This document shows positions 36,901 to 46,172 of a stretch of 64,000 nucleotides of DNA, one piece after another. Under the pieces are notes generated by a model. It ran no database searches and was not told the DNA's origin. It saw nothing but the letters and a program-made list of their open reading frames with translations. The DNA is taken from positions 4,836,001 to 4,900,000 of the forward strand of contig NZ_CP109994.1 in the NCBI RefSeq assembly GCF_025947065.1, in the 5' to 3' direction. Source of the stretch: Flavobacterium sp. N1736 (GTDB taxonomy: Bacteria; Bacteroidota; Bacteroidia; Flavobacteriales; Flavobacteriaceae). Both the position numbers and the translations under genes were made by a program. Numbering within the stretch: position 1 is the first letter of the stretch; each line of letters opens with the position of its first letter.

Positions 36901-38326
36901 CTGAAGTTGCTTTTCCGCAGAATCCTTCATAATAATTAGTAACGTCCCAATAGTAGCTTGAAGCGCCGCAACTTAAATTTGTATCGGTAGTATTGGTTAT
37001 TTGAACACCTTCTGAAGCACATGCATTTGCATAGGTGAAACTTGGCTGTAATACAGGTTCAACACAAATAAATTGAGGAGGAGGTGTGATTCCAACTCCA
37101 CATGGTGTTGTAGCGTTTAGGGTAACTTTATATGTTCCGGGTGCCGAATAGGAGTGATATGGGCTAACTTCTCTGGAGGTTGTTCCGTCTCCAAAATCCC
37201 AGGTATAAACATTGAACGTACTACAGTCATTTGTATAACCGGCATAGGTTGAATTACTGAAATATACACTTGAATTGACGCACGCAATAGCTGGTACATA
37301 ATAACTTATTACCGGTACATCTAATATTTTTATAGGTCCGGCTGTAAGATCAGTCTGACCGCAACTTGTTCTTATCGTTAAGTTTACAGTACTTCCATTT
37401 GTATTACAATTGGCTCTTGTGTATTTGTGTGGAATTGGAAAGTTTTGAGAAGCGGGCGGGTTTGCAGCATTATAATAAACAGAACTTTCTAATTGTGCCT
37501 GTGTGTAACTTTCAAATGCACCATCACCAAAATTAACCTCATATCTGGTATCAGAAGGATTAAGTGCCCAGGAACCAATAGCAAATTGCATTGGGTCTAC
37601 AGGAACACATAAATTCGTCGTATTTCCAGGGGCAATCAAGGCTCCGATTGGATTATTAGAATTTTTAACTACATAAGTAATAGCGTTGTTGCAGGTACTG
37701 TTTCCAATTCCTGTAATAACCATATTAAAAGAACCCAGTTTTTGGTACTCATGCGCTCTGGGAAAACTCACATTAATTTCTGAAGAACCATCGCCCCAAT
37801 CTATATTGTAAGAAGTAATACAGGCAACAGAAGCAGAATTATTATCGACATTAATGCTGTATTTAGGATTTGAATTGTTATCGCCACATCTTTCAAAAGG
37901 CTTTGCAGCTCCGGGATTATTAGCGTTTATAAATTTTAAATCTGGTTTTTGTTTTACCAAAACTGTTTTTGTTACAGCACTTACATCGCCGTTTGCATCA
38001 GTTACGGTAAGTGTTACGGGAAAACTTTGAGTTCCGCATCCCAGTGATGTAAAAGTATGACTTGGATTACTGTTTGTAGATGATGTTCCGTCACCAAAAT
38101 TCCAGCTATATTTAAAAGGCGCCGTACCTGTTATAACGGGATTAAAGGTAATAGGAGTACCTGAACATGAACCGTCATTGTTAAAATTAAAATCTACTGT
38201 AGGCGGTAAACTTACATCTGTTGCGTTTTTAATAATTGGGAAACTTTTCTCAATTCGGTTAAAACTATAAACCGAAGAAGTAATGATTAAAAAAAAATGT
38301 AAGTATAAAAAGTAAAGTTTCCCCAT
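33962..38326 (-). CDS. T9SS-exported surface adhesin with PKD domains and SprB repeats
   Basis: 1454 residues. After a signal peptide (MGKLYFLYLHFFLIITSSVYS), several PKD domains (YSWNFGDGTSS, NIDWGDGSSE, YTWDFGDGTTS, YEWSFPGG) cover about residues 45-690. About seven SprB-type repeats follow (about 715-1270; each with TCYG...GGTPPY...W...LxxGxYxVxVTDxxGC). One more PKD domain (SWDFGDGNFSDDE) precedes the type-B T9SS C-terminal domain (AMPNAFTPNNDGFNDTFAP ... YYFKLSAKTFYNHT) in the last 85 residues. It is exported by T9SS and held at the cell surface. It resembles the gliding adhesin SprB in its repeats but is far shorter. First gene of an operon with PorP/SprF. Confidence 0.92.
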   Translation of the reverse strand: MGKLYFLYLHFFLIITSSVYSFNRIEKSFPIIKNATDVSLPPTVDFNFNNDGSCSGTPITFNPVITGTAPFKYSWNFGDGTSSTNSNPSHTFTSLGCGTQSFPVTLTVTDANGDVSAVTKTVLVKQKPDLKFINANNPGAAKPFERCGDNNSNPKYSINVDNNSASVACITSYNIDWGDGSSEINVSFPRAHEYQKLGSFNMVITGIGNSTCNNAITYVVKNSNNPIGALIAPGNTTNLCVPVDPMQFAIGSWALNPSDTRYEVNFGDGAFESYTQAQLESSVYYNAANPPASQNFPIPHKYTRANCNTNGSTVNLTIRTSCGQTDLTAGPIKILDVPVISYYVPAIACVNSSVYFSNSTYAGYTNDCSTFNVYTWDFGDGTTSREVSPYHSYSAPGTYKVTLNATTPCGVGITPPPQFICVEPVLQPSFTYANACASEGVQITNTTDTNLSCGASSYYWDVTNYYEGFCGKATSAQWYFTNGTNAYSKDPVFIFINPGTYYVQLRTINSCGIYNYTTQTIQVKKKPVISLKPISDFCKSATIYPVGTVEETCSPSNEITYEWSFPGGTPATSTSLNPGAINYTTTGNYVAYFRVTNSCGTTEVSRPFSVDMVLSPVITAKTAKICSGNSFQVTPFSNGTDNVPAGTTYIWSTPVVSPPGAISGATAQSSPRTTISQTLINNTASPATVTYTVSPISNVCPGPDFTITVTVEPTIKVAQTIKNGTCYGSNDGSISLIISGGTPFTTGKPYIISWTSSNGFTSSDQDISNLKQGQYYLSITDNGGCPFNTSYYVSEPGEFRIASQGKNDITCFGLHNGTINTYVTGGTPPYNFVWTKDGAPYNVNSGNISNLEKGVYQVTITETNNCNVLTGTSFTIIEPPLLEVKLAAPVNIIDCYGYNTGEITVLASGGRPAYNYSWTGPNGFRSNLQNLKNLYAGTYNLTVTDNSGCPATLSVTILQNPEIKLDYSVTHLTCYNVKDGAIKINGITGGVPFATGDPYIIKWSNLGTGMEQPNLSAGMYTITITDALGCPKQFPITVNDAPVFLINPDFKDISCHGANDAHIRLNLVGGQAPVKLEWSDGSTAGIERNNLGAGTYKVKITDAKSCVIEQEFIVVDPLELEIRGDVSNPLDCVKANTGVIDLVVTGGTAPYTYAWSNGAKTEDLSELTPDNYTVTVTDSRGCKKSDTFKIIRFEQLTPTIEVLTDFNCDTKFVDQTFVGHVKGGIPPYTLKWSDGTVSGTNGEIMKTDNNGLIIFTVTDSFGCTADVGHNVTKPVLGTPDFSTSSYGKDVYGLYAIYDPVLFTNLATGDFTHVSWDFGDGNFSDDENPKHIYTREGTYTIKQLVSYPFGCQYSYSSTLIIEKGYKLAMPNAFTPNNDGFNDTFAPVFLGLINITLDVYDTWGSVIYSETGTNIHGWNGKVKDLDAENGNYYFKLSAKTFYNHTVTEKGAFTLIK

Positions 38327-38683
38327 ATAAAGTTCAATTATTAAAACGGGTAAAAATATGTTTTTTAAACAAGGTAAGATTATAAAAACCTGTTTTTTTT
38401 AACCTATTTTTCTGAATAATATCTAGTCCTTACTTATTGTCAGAAACTACTTAGAATGTGTTTTCATGCAAAAATGTTAAAACAATAAAGTTCGTGATTT
38501 TTCTTACTATATGTTTGGTTGTTTCCGCATCCATTTTGCTTTTAGTTTAAATTTTTCAAATGCACAATTCTACTAATCAAATCACACTATAGTAATAACC
38601 TTACATGAGTTTATAATTATTTTTTAAATTTTTAACTCTTTTAAAGCCAGTCCATGATAAAAAACAAATAATATCATTAAAAA
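38327..38683. other. Gene-free AT-rich region
   Basis: I see no gene and no clear hairpin here. The left end carries the leader of the adhesin operon (minus strand). The right end meets a transposase remnant, so this marks the left border of the accessory region. Confidence 0.4.
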
Positions 38684-38989
38684 TTAAGATGCAAATTTAT
38701 AAGTATTTATATAAGGAGTTTCTCTGTTAATAACAGCGAAAACTCTGCTAATAAGTTTGCATCTAATATTATTTAAAACCAACATTGGGTTTTTACCTTC
38801 CATTTTTTTCTTATTGTAATATTGCTTTAGTTGTGGATCATATTTTAATGTTGTCATAGCACACATTTGCAATAATGACTTCATTTTTTGTCTGCCATAG
38901 CATTGATTAAGTTTTGATTTTAATTCTTTAGATAAAATAAATTTTATTTTGAGTAAACATAAAAATAAAATTTTCTGCTTACAAAGCAA
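38684..38989 (-). pseudogene. IS110-type transposase remnant, C-terminal part only
   Basis: About 101 codons remain. From about residue 30 the product matches the C-terminal part of IS110/IS116/IS902 transposases: GRQKMKSLLQMCAMTTLKYDP, LKQYYNKKKMEGKNPMLVL, then NIRCKLISRVFAVINRETPY. The N-terminal DEDD catalytic domain (around 200 residues) is missing, and the first 25 residues look unrelated. No terminal repeats were seen. It is a decayed insertion sequence at the edge of the Rhs locus. Confidence 0.75.
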
Positions 38990-39259
38990 CTTTATTTTTT
39001 TATAGGTATTTAAGTATTAATTTTTTGATTTGATTTAGTTTGAAATTGCTTAAATTAAATTGGATAGTGATTTTATTTACAAGGGTTTTACATGTTAATA
39101 TTTATATTTGTTAATAAAATGTCAAAAAATATATATTAGTATAAATCTGGTTATTAAAAATAAAATTATATCATTGATTAGAATTATGTGTAAAAAATAC
39201 ATTATTAATAAAATTCGTCTTCAGTTTATTAGTAATACTCCATCACAAAATAAAATAAA

Positions 39260-39403
39260 ATGAATAAAAAACTACTATTAATCTACTTGTCTTTTATTGA
39301 CATCTTTGCTAGTTATACACAACTCCAACTAGAAAATTTTAATTTTTTACTTCCTAAAGATTACGAATTTAAAATGTATCAAAGTGATATACTACTTACA
39401 TGA
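39260..39403 (+). pseudogene. Short secreted-protein fragment, 47 codons
   Basis: The frame from ATG 39260 to TGA 39401-39403 encodes MNKKLLLIYLSFIDIFASYTQ, a signal-peptide-like start, then LQLENFNFLLPKDYEFKMYQ. It looks like the N-terminus of an exported protein whose remainder is lost. It may also be a real short peptide. The rest of 38990-39514 holds no other gene. Confidence 0.4.
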
Positions 39404-39457
39404 ACTCTAAGTGTGCATCATAAATAAATTAATGCTGTCATTTTAAGCAAAAACAGT

Positions 39458-39470
39458 TCGATAATATCGA
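39458..39470. promoter_or_regulatory. 13-base palindrome before the first YD-repeat gene
   Basis: TCGATA-A-TATCGA is a perfect palindrome 45 bases before ATG 39515. It could be an operator or a hairpin in the leader. No TAnnTTTG box was found around it. Confidence 0.25.
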
Positions 39471-39514
39471 GCATGAAATATTCGTGTTTCTTATCAATAA
39501 ATAAATTCAAATTC

Positions 39515-42500
39515 ATGGCCAAGTACATTTTATTTTTATTTACTCTACTGTTACCCATAACAATCTTTTCACAAACAATAGCAAATCCTTATACTTCAAC
39601 AGAAGAAAGATTTAAATCTCCACAAATCCATCTTTTAAAAGAATTTGTTGATCATCCTGTAGACCTTTCAAGAGGATTAGTTGATGTTAGTGTCCCAATA
39701 TACGACATTCAATTTGACGATAAAACTATACCCGTAAGTCTAATGTTTCATGCTTCTGGATTAAAAGCTGATGTTACTGAGAATGGAATGCTTGGTCTAA
39801 AATGGGCTCTAAATGCAGGGGGGTTTATTAGCCGAGAGGTAAGAGGTTACCCGGATGAACGAAGACCTCATAAAACCATTCCTGGTTTATGGTATACTCC
39901 AGATTGGATGACTTTGTATGGGGGAGCGGGAGATAAAGGTTACTTTAATAACAACCCAATTTTTGAAGGACTTGGTCTGCCGGATTTAGGAAATTATTTA
40001 GGATCAGATTATAATGGGAAACGGGGAAAATATGAAGATACTGAATATGATATTTTTACATTTTCTTTACCAAATGGACAAAGTGGCAAATTTATCTTAA
40101 AGGACGATAATGGAATAAAGTCAGCCTCATTCATGCCTTATAAGGCTTATAAATTGAACAGTCAACCTGTGGTTGAGTATGGTGTTTATAATAAATTGGC
40201 TTATATTAAATTTGAAATCGTTGATGATCAAGGGTATATCTATTGTTTCGGAACCAGTAATTCAGGTAAAGCCTATTATGAGTATACTACAAATTACGAT
40301 TATATTAATTCCTGGCATTTAACTTCAATAACTTCCCCAAATAAAAAAGATATTATAACTTTTGATTATTTAAAGACAAGTATAATAACAAAGAGTGAAC
40401 TAGTGCCTGTAGTAATTAATGATAAACTGGATAATTTTGTCAATTATTTCAATATGGAAAATTGCCCAGGGGCAACATATAATTCTTCTCTTTTTAATGC
40501 ATTAGAGAGCATAATACATAATTCTCGAAGATATTTTGTAGAAAATTACAATGTATATCCCTATATAAGAGATGAAACCTGCTATTTGAGTAAAATTACT
40601 TATAATAATCTTAATGTGGATTTTTCTTATAATGAAAACACTGGGGATGTTAATCTTTTGATATTGAGTAATATTAAAGTATTTGCTGATAATAAAATAA
40701 TACGAAAGGCTGAATTTGATGTACATCTAAGTGAAAATCCAATTGGAGGCTCAAGTCCAAATCCAAGTTACTTAAATGCTGTTAACATCAAAGGATCGAC
40801 GAATGAAATAATAGAAAAATATAGTTTTGATTATTATTACTTTGACAAAATTCCTTCTGTAGACAAATTATCCAACCGTGCCGATTATTGGGGGTATTAC
40901 AATTCTCAGGTTGAAAATGTAATACAAAAAGACACGGCAGAGATTTTTTTTACGATTCCAAGTTGTATGGGTAATACGTCTCAAATATTTCAAAGAGAAA
41001 TTGGCAGTGGTAATAACAGATATAGTAATGGAGAAGACATGAAAATTGGCATGATTAAATCTATTACTTATCCAACTGGCGGAACAACAACTTTTGATTA
41101 CGAAGCCAATCGATACAAGAATGATGATATAACGAAAGAATGTGGAGGATTAAGAATTAAAAGTGTCATTGATAAAGATAGGAATGGAAAGGAACTTAAA
41201 AAAAGAACATTTACATATGGTGAAAATGAAGATGGAATAGGTAAAATTCCACCATATCTTAAGCCTGATAGAATTCTCTTTAATGCTTTTGAAGAAAAAC
41301 AAACTACTTATTACATTAAGGATAACAGAATATTTTTGGATAGTAGTGGGATGCCATATTGGTTTAATGATTTTGGAGAAGGAAGTTATAGAACAAGGTA
41401 CATAACAGGTTTTTTTCCCGGTAGCTTCTATACTTTTTTATACAATCTGGTATCTTATGATAAGGTAACTGAATACTATGGAGACAGTAGTAATAATATT
41501 GGTAAAATTGAAAATTATTATGAGACTAATAGTCCTGTACGTAATGATTATGAATTTGATACACGCTTTTTTGAATTTCAAAAGGACAAAATTGCTGTTG
41601 ATCCTTCTAATTTTTGGTACGGTAATAAAATTTATAAAAAAATTGAATATAAAATAGAAAATAGACTTTATTACAGAGTAAAACAGACCGATTATACATA
41701 TGTGCCAAAAATAGTAGATGAATTTGTTGATCTTTCCATATTTAAGTTCCAGGATTTTATTGGTTATGATTTAAAAGACGGAAAACCATCTATAAGAACA
41801 GCCACTGAAGAATTGGAGCGAATTATAAATAATCCAGGATCATTTTTTGGTTATAAAGCTCAGAAATACACGATTGGATCTGAAATCCTGAGTAGTGTTA
41901 GAGAAGAGTCATTTTTCAAGAATGGCAAAAGTATCGTTCAGACCATTACTAATACATACGATAACAATAAGGCAACATTTTTAAAAGAAAGTACCACAAC
42001 GAGTTCTAAAGGAGAGAATTTAACGCAAAAGTTTTTATATCCTTTTAATATTAATACAGGGGTATACAGTCAAATGACACAGGCCAATGTTATTTCACCA
42101 TTGATTGAAAAGGTTGCATTAAAAGGAGATAAGGTAACGGGCAGTGCTTTACTTACCTATAAAAAGAGTGATGATAATTTTGTGCCGGATCAAAATCTTA
42201 TGACAGAATTAAGTATTCCTGTTCCTTATTCAGGATTTATGAATTTTAACGGATCAGGCAAAGATTTGCATTACAATGCTAATCCTGAGATTACCTATGA
42301 TCTTTATGATGATTATGGCAATCCAAAACAAATTACATCAAAAGGAAAAATAACGACTTGTTATGTATGGGGATATGATAAGAAATATCCAATAGCAAAG
42401 ATAGAAAATGCAGCATATACTGCAGGTTTGCCAAATAGCATTACTCCAACCCAACAAACACTTATAGACAATGCAATATCTGCAACAGTTAGTGAGACTA

Positions 42501-42730
42501 CCTTGCTTACAGAAGCTAATCTTATAACCAAGTTACAGCTATTAAGAGAGGGTTTTCCTATCGCTATGGTAAGTACATATACTTATGACCCTTTAATAGG
42601 AATTACAAGTATAACTGATCCTAGAGGCTATACTACATATTATGAATATGATGTGTTTGGTCGCTTGAAACAAGTGAAGGATAAGGAAAGTAAGATTCTT
42701 TCTTCAAATAATTATCATTACAGAAACTAG
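39515..42730 (+). CDS. Secreted YD/RHS-like repeat protein, copy 1
   Basis: 1071 residues from ATG 39515. An ATG at 39473 would add 14 residues, but the tandem copy starts at the equivalent of 39515 and the signal peptide (MAKYILFLFTLLLPITIFSQ) starts there. The mature protein begins TIANPYTSTEERFKSPQIHLLKEF and passes through VDLSRGLVDVSVPIYDI, GLKWALNAGGFISREV and TYPTGGTTTFDYEANRY to YD-type repeats (TYDPLIGITSITDPRGYTTYYEYDVFGRLKQV) at its very end. It stops where a full Rhs protein would go on, with no core domain or toxin tip. It has no T9SS CTD. It may be a shell or carrier component, or an N-terminal half that works with the downstream Rhs protein. Confidence 0.75.
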   Translation: MAKYILFLFTLLLPITIFSQTIANPYTSTEERFKSPQIHLLKEFVDHPVDLSRGLVDVSVPIYDIQFDDKTIPVSLMFHASGLKADVTENGMLGLKWALNAGGFISREVRGYPDERRPHKTIPGLWYTPDWMTLYGGAGDKGYFNNNPIFEGLGLPDLGNYLGSDYNGKRGKYEDTEYDIFTFSLPNGQSGKFILKDDNGIKSASFMPYKAYKLNSQPVVEYGVYNKLAYIKFEIVDDQGYIYCFGTSNSGKAYYEYTTNYDYINSWHLTSITSPNKKDIITFDYLKTSIITKSELVPVVINDKLDNFVNYFNMENCPGATYNSSLFNALESIIHNSRRYFVENYNVYPYIRDETCYLSKITYNNLNVDFSYNENTGDVNLLILSNIKVFADNKIIRKAEFDVHLSENPIGGSSPNPSYLNAVNIKGSTNEIIEKYSFDYYYFDKIPSVDKLSNRADYWGYYNSQVENVIQKDTAEIFFTIPSCMGNTSQIFQREIGSGNNRYSNGEDMKIGMIKSITYPTGGTTTFDYEANRYKNDDITKECGGLRIKSVIDKDRNGKELKKRTFTYGENEDGIGKIPPYLKPDRILFNAFEEKQTTYYIKDNRIFLDSSGMPYWFNDFGEGSYRTRYITGFFPGSFYTFLYNLVSYDKVTEYYGDSSNNIGKIENYYETNSPVRNDYEFDTRFFEFQKDKIAVDPSNFWYGNKIYKKIEYKIENRLYYRVKQTDYTYVPKIVDEFVDLSIFKFQDFIGYDLKDGKPSIRTATEELERIINNPGSFFGYKAQKYTIGSEILSSVREESFFKNGKSIVQTITNTYDNNKATFLKESTTTSSKGENLTQKFLYPFNINTGVYSQMTQANVISPLIEKVALKGDKVTGSALLTYKKSDDNFVPDQNLMTELSIPVPYSGFMNFNGSGKDLHYNANPEITYDLYDDYGNPKQITSKGKITTCYVWGYDKKYPIAKIENAAYTAGLPNSITPTQQTLIDNAISATVSETTLLTEANLITKLQLLREGFPIAMVSTYTYDPLIGITSITDPRGYTTYYEYDVFGRLKQVKDKESKILSSNNYHYRN

Positions 42731-42943
42731 ATAAGAAGTCAATTAAAATCATAGAATATGACAACGCAAAATCATTTTTCAAAATGATATTAAAGAATAA
42801 CAATAAAAAAACAACTACTAATTTAATCTAAACCATAAAATGAAATCAAAACAGAAAAGACTAAAAATGTGCAAACTGGATTAATACAAAACTGACACAT
42901 TTAATATTTCATTAATTAGAGCATTTATAAATAATTCGAATTC

Positions 42944-45900
42944 ATGGTCAAATACATTTTATTTTTATTTACGATACTATTACCAGTAACTACCTTTTCG
43001 CAAACAATTGCAAATCCTTATACGTCAACGGAAGAAAAGTTTAAATCTCCGCAAGTACATCTTTTAAAGCAATTTGTTGATCATCCTGTAGATCTTTCCA
43101 GAGGATTGGTTGATATCACCATTCCTATATATGATATAAAATTTGCAAATCAAACAATACCAATAAAACTGATGTTTCATCCGTCAGGGCTTAAAGCCAA
43201 TGCTGCAGAGAATGGAATACTTGGCTTAAAATGGGCCTTAGATGCAAGTGGTTTTATTAGCCGGGAAGTAAAAGGAATTCCAGACGAACAGAGACCACAT
43301 AAACAAGGAATTACAACATGGTACACACCTGATTGGATGACCTTATACGGAGGAGGGGCAGATAGAGGTTATACTAATAATAATGTTGTTTTTAGGGATA
43401 ATTTAGGATACCTGGATGGATATCCGTGGAATAGTCAGGGAAAATATGAAGATACAGAATATGATATTTTCACTTTTTCTTTGCCAAATGGACAAAGCGG
43501 AAAATTTATTTTAAAAGATAATAATGGGGAAAAATCAGCATCCTTCATGCCTTATAAACCCTATAAATTAAATAATCCTGAAGTTGGATTTGCATACTCC
43601 AACAACCAATTCTATAAGTTTGACATCACTGATGATCAGGGATATGTCTATAGTTTTGGAAAAAGGGATTCGTATACATATTGTGAATTTGATATAGAAA
43701 ATAAATACACTAATTCATGGATGTTAACTTCTATAACTTCTCCAAATAAAAAAGATGTCATAACGTTTGATTACATTTTGACAACTACCGATGGAAATAG
43801 CCCACTTACACCGCTAACAATTAATGATGATCTGGATGATCCTAATGGCAATTATTATTTTGAGGGACAATGTAATGTAAGTGCTGATGGAGCTCTTATG
43901 GTGGCATTAAAAGATATATTATGGGAGCGTTCAGGCTATTTAAATAAAAATTATAATCCTGTTCCGTACCATAATAACAGTTTTTATCAATTAACCAAAA
44001 TTACATACAATAAATTAGTTATAAATTTTATATATCCTGGTAACGGAAAATTAAATAAAATTGAAATATTAAATGATAATAAAATATTACAAAAGGCGGA
44101 GTTTAATATAGTGAATAATGAACAATCATATTTAAATTCTGTCATTATCAAGGATCCAACTGATAATATAGTAGAAAAATATAGTTTTGATTATTATCAT
44201 TTGGATAAATTGCCATCGGTACAAAATTTAGCCAACAAGGCTGATTATTGGGGCTATTATCAATCTGAAGTCGAAAATGTAATATTGAAAGATACTGTAA
44301 ATATTTTGTTTAACCAACCAGGTTGTGCTGAAAATCAAGTAATATTCCGGGAGGAAATAGGAAGCGGAAACAACAGGTACAGCAATGCGGAAGACATGAA
44401 AGTTGGGATGATTAAATCTATTACTTATCCAACAGGAGGAACAACAACTTTTGACTATGAAAGCAATCAATATAAAGATAATTCAAATACAATCAGGCAA
44501 TGTGGAGGATTAAGAATTAAAAGTATTATAAATGAAGGCAAATATGGCAGCAAAGCCACAAAAAGAGAATTTACCTATGGTGAAAATGAAGATGGTATAG
44601 GTAGAATCCCTTCTTATCTTACGCCTGATGTCGCTATCCGTAATTCTTTTGAAGAAACAAGAACAATGTATCTTATTGATGACGATACTGATCCAAATAT
44701 TGGTTATTCTAAGGGAACTTATAGAAGCCGTTACATGAGCGGTTTTTTCCCAGGCAGTTATTATGCTTTTTTATATAACATTGTAGCTTATGATAAAGTA
44801 ACAGAATACAGTGGTGAGATCGACAATAATATAGGTAAAATTGAAAATTATTATTCGATTAACATCCCATTAAATTCTGATTATGAATTTGATTATAATA
44901 GTTCTAGCCATCAAAGATATATCATTGATCCTTCTTCTTTTTGGAGAGGCAATCACTTATCTAAAAAAATTGAGTATAAAAAGGACAATCAAATTTATTC
45001 CAAAGTAAAAGAAACGGAATATTTATATGAAGAAAACACAATAGATGAAATCTATGATCTTTCGATATTAAAGTTTAAAAATGTTGTTGGGTATAAAACT
45101 TCCGGAGATACTCCACACTGGTCTGCAATAACTGAATTACAACTCATAAAAGATCATCCTACTGAGTTTTTTGGCTATAAAACCCAAAAATATACTATTG
45201 GCGCAGAAAATCTAAGTTCTACAAGAGAAGAAGTGTTTTTTAATAATGGAAAAAGTATCGTTCAGACCACTACAAATAAATACGATAACAATAAACCAAC
45301 ATTTTTAAAAGAAAGCATTACAACAACTTCCAAAGGAGATAATTTGACTCAAAAGTTTTTATATCCTTTTAATATTAATGCAGGAGTATACAGCCAAATG
45401 ACACAGGCCAATGTTATTTCTCCATTAATTGAAAAAGTCGCATTAAAAGGAGATAAGGTAATAGGCAGTTCTTTGCTTACCTATAAAAAGAGTGATGATA
45501 ATTTTGTACCGGATCAAAATCATGTGACAGAATTAAGTATTCCCGTTCCTTATTCCGGATTTACGAATTTTAACGGATCAGGCAAAGATTTACATTACAA
45601 TGCTAATCCTGAGATTACCTATGATCTTTATGATGATTATGGCAATCCAAAACAAATTACATCAAAAGGAAAGATCACTACTTGCTATGTATGGGGATAT
45701 GATAAGCAATATCCAATAGCAAAGATCGAGAATGCCGCATATACTACAGGTCTGCCCAATAGTATTACTACAGTCCAGCAAACACTTATAGACAATGCAA
45801 TACTGGCTAGTGTTGGTGAGACTACTTTGCTTACCGAAGCTAATCTTATAACCAAATTACAGCTATTAAGAGAGGGTTTTCCTGATGCTATAGTAACCAC

Positions 45901-46057
45901 TTACACTTATGATCCGTTAATAGGAATTACAAGTATAACAGACCCTCGAGGATATACTACATATTATGAATATGATACGTTTGGTCGTTTGAAACAAGTG
46001 AAGGATAAAGACAGCAAAATCCTTTCTTCGAATAATTATCATTACAAAGAACAATAA
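42944..46057 (+). CDS. Secreted YD/RHS-like repeat protein, copy 2
   Basis: 1037 residues. Same design as the gene before it: signal peptide MVKYILFLFTILLPVTTFSQ, TIANPYTSTEEKFKSPQVHLLKQF, VDLSRGLVDITIPIYDI, and the final TYDPLIGITSITDPRGYTTYYEYDTFGRLKQV. The last 250 codons of the two copies are almost the same at base level, as is the first part, whereas the middle (about residues 250-420 and 560-760) has many changes and indels. The spacer between them (42731-42943) holds no gene. This is a tandem duplication kept similar at its ends, possibly by gene conversion. Function as for copy 1. Confidence 0.75.
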   Translation: MVKYILFLFTILLPVTTFSQTIANPYTSTEEKFKSPQVHLLKQFVDHPVDLSRGLVDITIPIYDIKFANQTIPIKLMFHPSGLKANAAENGILGLKWALDASGFISREVKGIPDEQRPHKQGITTWYTPDWMTLYGGGADRGYTNNNVVFRDNLGYLDGYPWNSQGKYEDTEYDIFTFSLPNGQSGKFILKDNNGEKSASFMPYKPYKLNNPEVGFAYSNNQFYKFDITDDQGYVYSFGKRDSYTYCEFDIENKYTNSWMLTSITSPNKKDVITFDYILTTTDGNSPLTPLTINDDLDDPNGNYYFEGQCNVSADGALMVALKDILWERSGYLNKNYNPVPYHNNSFYQLTKITYNKLVINFIYPGNGKLNKIEILNDNKILQKAEFNIVNNEQSYLNSVIIKDPTDNIVEKYSFDYYHLDKLPSVQNLANKADYWGYYQSEVENVILKDTVNILFNQPGCAENQVIFREEIGSGNNRYSNAEDMKVGMIKSITYPTGGTTTFDYESNQYKDNSNTIRQCGGLRIKSIINEGKYGSKATKREFTYGENEDGIGRIPSYLTPDVAIRNSFEETRTMYLIDDDTDPNIGYSKGTYRSRYMSGFFPGSYYAFLYNIVAYDKVTEYSGEIDNNIGKIENYYSINIPLNSDYEFDYNSSSHQRYIIDPSSFWRGNHLSKKIEYKKDNQIYSKVKETEYLYEENTIDEIYDLSILKFKNVVGYKTSGDTPHWSAITELQLIKDHPTEFFGYKTQKYTIGAENLSSTREEVFFNNGKSIVQTTTNKYDNNKPTFLKESITTTSKGDNLTQKFLYPFNINAGVYSQMTQANVISPLIEKVALKGDKVIGSSLLTYKKSDDNFVPDQNHVTELSIPVPYSGFTNFNGSGKDLHYNANPEITYDLYDDYGNPKQITSKGKITTCYVWGYDKQYPIAKIENAAYTTGLPNSITTVQQTLIDNAILASVGETTLLTEANLITKLQLLREGFPDAIVTTYTYDPLIGITSITDPRGYTTYYEYDTFGRLKQVKDKDSKILSSNNYHYKEQ

Positions 46058-46172
46058 AAAATGATAACTGTGCTTTCAAATAACACATTAGTTTAAAAAA
46101 CAAAAACGCAATAATAGTAAAATGCTATGTTTTCGAAATAGTATTTTTTATAAAAATCTTAAGCAAAGAAAG

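Noticed and set aside
39473..39514. ATG 39473 as start of the first YD-repeat protein
   Set aside because: The tandem copy begins at the position equal to 39515 and the signal peptide begins there; the extra 14 residues have no counterpart.
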